From Chryseobacterium edaphi (GTDB lineage Bacteria > Bacteroidota > Bacteroidia > Flavobacteriales > Weeksellaceae): a DNA stretch of 64,000 nucleotides. This document shows, piece by piece, positions 63,601 to 64,000 of the stretch. Position numbers and translations under genes: made by a program. The stretch is taken from positions 310,001-374,000 of the forward strand of contig NZ_JAOTEM010000003.1 in NCBI RefSeq assembly GCF_025628985.1. Direction: 5' to 3'. The notes beneath the pieces were generated by a model that saw only the letters and a list, made by a program, of their open reading frames with translations, ran no database searches and was not told the DNA's origin. Each line of letters starts with the position of its first letter. The stretch's first letter is position 1.

Positions 63601-63726
63601 AGGATACGGAAACATATCGAGAACATAAAATTTCGGTTTGTCTGTTTTATCGGAAGTTTTGTAAGTTTGATTGTCTTCCCAGTATTTCTGCCACTTTTTT
63701 TCTATCTGCTGATGATCGTAAAACAT
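60688..63726 (-). CDS. leuS: Leucyl-tRNA synthetase with an unusual insertion
   Basis: LeuS charges tRNA-Leu and edits mischarged products. The 1012-residue class I synthetase has HVGH (48-51) in YPSGAGLHVGHPLG, the CP1 editing domain (about 230-430) with TTRPDTIFGATF and VPAHDERD, and KMSKS at 787-791. The C-terminal anticodon-binding region follows. Many bacterial LeuRS have 860-950 residues. The extra length is mostly at about 646-735, between MILGMSAFVYR and IHIDVSLLKG, a charged Lys/Glu/Asn-rich stretch in the region before KMSKS. Core motifs are intact, so the enzyme should be active. Confidence 0.95.
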   Translation of the reverse strand: MFYDHQQIEKKWQKYWEDNQTYKTSDKTDKPKFYVLDMFPYPSGAGLHVGHPLGYIASDIYARYKRHQGFNVLHPVGYDSFGLPAEQYAIQTGQHPAITTEQNITRYEEQLRKIGFSFDWSREVRTSDASYYKWTQWIFIELFHSWYNKDTDRAESIETLIKHFEEKGTEGLNANQNDELNFTAEEWKDASEIDKEDILLNYRLSYRAETTVNWCPALGTVLANDEVKDGKSERGGFPVFQKKMMQWSMRISAYSERLLQGLKTLDWPQPLKDSQEYWIGKSQGAQVKFQVENHEEIIEVFTTRPDTIFGATFMVLAPENPLVENITTAEQKVEVDSYIEETSKKTERDRMADVKNVSGAFTGSYAINPFSGEKMPIYISDYVLMGYGTGAVMAVPAHDERDHRFAKKFNLEIKKVVETEEDIQEKSFDSKDSVCVNSDFLNGLNYNDAKSKIISEIENKGIGHGTTNYRQRDAIFSRQRYWGEPVPIYYKDGMPYTLPTSALPLELPEVEKYLPTEDGDPPLGNSKTFAWDEVNQKVVTTDLIDDQTVFPLELSTMPGWAGSSWYFLRYMDPNNDEVFANKELSDYWGQVDLYIGGSEHATGHLLYSRFWNMFLKDRGYINNDEPFQKLINQGMILGMSAFVYRLSGEYTQSRGNGSLDYENINEPQNIFITYKLKKIYDDYKSKYHESQIKGKSNFDIEKPKEVELLEEMYFFKLKELNPNSKQLELGPISLEIGIQSIHIDVSLLKGTSDELDTEAFRSWRPDYADAEFILEDGKYITGREVEKMSKSKYNVVNPDDICEEYGADGLRLYEMFLGPLEQSKPWNTQGLSGVYGFLKKFWNLYFNEDTFEVSEEEPTKTEYKILHTLIKKVVYDIENFSFNTSVSSFMIAVNELQKLKCNKRNILEPLAVIISPYAPHICEEVWNLLGHSESIEFEKFPELNEEYLIEDEINYPVSVNGKMKFKISLSAQLSAKEVEDLVLQNEKMKEILEGNTPKKIIVVPKKIVNIVI

Positions 63727-63755
63727 TCTGTTAGTTGTATATTATATTGATTTCA

Positions 63756-63763
63756 CAAATTTA
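63756..63763 (-). promoter_or_regulatory. -7 promoter element of leuS
   Basis: TAAATTTG on the minus strand matches TAnnTTTG, 29 bp upstream of the leuS start. Confidence 0.5.
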
Positions 63764-63774
63764 GTGTTTTTTAT

Positions 63775-63806
63775 AAAAAAAATCTGGACTAAAATATCAG
63801 TCCAGA
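63775..63806 (-). terminator. Terminator of the gene at the window end
   Basis: An 8-bp stem, TCTGGACT and AGTCCAGA, has an 8-base loop, with a U-run on the minus strand. It lies 76 bp past the stop of the partial T9SS gene. Confidence 0.75.
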
Positions 63807-63882
63807 GGTAAATTTAACTTTAAAATATTAATTTTAAGATCATATAAAAAATTAAATGCCTATTAATAATTTTAATTCTTAA

Positions 63883-64000
63883 TTATTTTGAAACAATTAC
63901 TTTCGCAGATGATATTTGTCCGTCGTGATTTATATTTAAAATGTAATTTCCGTCTGCAAGGTTTCCTATAAAAATATTTGTTTTCCCATTTAAAAATGAT
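63883..64000 (-). CDS. Partial gene: C-terminus of a T9SS cargo protein
   Basis: The last 38 codons of a minus-strand gene are visible, ending at a TAA at 63883-63885. The translation contains NIFIGNLADGNYILNINHDG and ends SAKVIVSK, which matches the end of type IX secretion type A sorting domains (YxL/YIxxI then a strand with K(V/F)I). The rest of the gene lies beyond the window, so the product is unknown. It would be the third T9SS cargo in this stretch. Confidence 0.75.
   Translation of the reverse strand, partial: SFLNGKTNIFIGNLADGNYILNINHDGQISSAKVIVSK

Noticed and set aside
1-64000. Prophage, insertion sequences, integrases or restriction-modification genes
   Set aside because: No transposase, integrase, terminase, capsid or methyltransferase/endonuclease pair was recognised in any frame of useful length.

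Overview
The window is a single stretch of a low-GC chromosome from a member of the Bacteroidota, class Flavobacteriia, most like Chryseobacterium or a close relative in the Weeksellaceae. The evidence is as follows: promoters carry the Bacteroidota -7 element TAnnTTTG instead of TATAAT; Shine-Dalgarno sequences are absent or weak; three proteins end in, or look like, type IX secretion (T9SS) type A sorting domains; and the gene neighbourhoods are flavobacterial (acpP-fabF-rnc-IPExxxVDY-pyk, nusB-DUF1573-yajC, exbB-exbD-exbD-tonB, bacillithiol BshB1). No phage, insertion sequence, integrase or CRISPR array was seen. This is mostly core genome with a few accessory islands.

Layout. 1-644 is AT-rich with no convincing gene but has broken coding-like frames. 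684-4864 (+) holds fatty-acid synthesis (acpP, fabF), rnc, an IPExxxVDY gene and pyk. 4924-9605 (-) holds an aldehyde dehydrogenase and a histidine-degradation operon (hutI, DUF695 gene, hutG). 9801-12380 (+) holds ruvB, a metallo-beta-lactamase-fold hydrolase and coaE. 12503-19514 (-) holds two large T9SS cargo proteins, a 1557-residue FN3/GEVED protein and an M43 metalloprotease. 20083-25102 (-) holds rlmD, a large zinc metalloprotease, DUF6452 and DUF6048. 25258-26793 (-) is a thioredoxin-fold lipoprotein with no redox cysteines. 26978-31037 (-) is the succinate dehydrogenase operon, with an extra exported protein gene between sdhA and sdhB. 31183-34116 (-) holds comEC and lpxB. 34266-36763 (+) holds DUF2480, a membrane GT-C-like protein and a DUF937 protein, followed by a tiny THX ribosomal gene (-) and a MATE pump (-).

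38485-40947 (+) is the most intriguing accessory locus: two paralogous DUF2975 membrane proteins, a small Xre-type regulator and two paralogous exported ankyrin-repeat proteins. It sits behind two perfect 12-bp palindromes spaced 21 bp apart at the promoter. 41098-48457 (+) holds aspS, an orphan 723-residue exported protein, and the Ku/LigD non-homologous end-joining pair. 48503-48583 is an imperfect inverted repeat that looks like a dispersed element.

48612-53497 holds an SDR oxidoreductase, nusB-DUF1573-yajC (-), an ABC exporter half (+) and a PUR-family DUF3276 protein (+). 53599-53676 (-) is tRNA-His. 53713-60448 (-) holds bshB1, then the TonB energy-transduction cluster (exbB, two exbD, tonB) followed by a small membrane protein, a PstS-like lipoprotein and a TPR protein. 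60688-63726 (-) is leuS with an unusual insertion, and the window ends inside another T9SS cargo gene (-).

Protein families are assigned from recognised motifs and gene order, without database searches. Promoter and terminator calls are sequence matches only.
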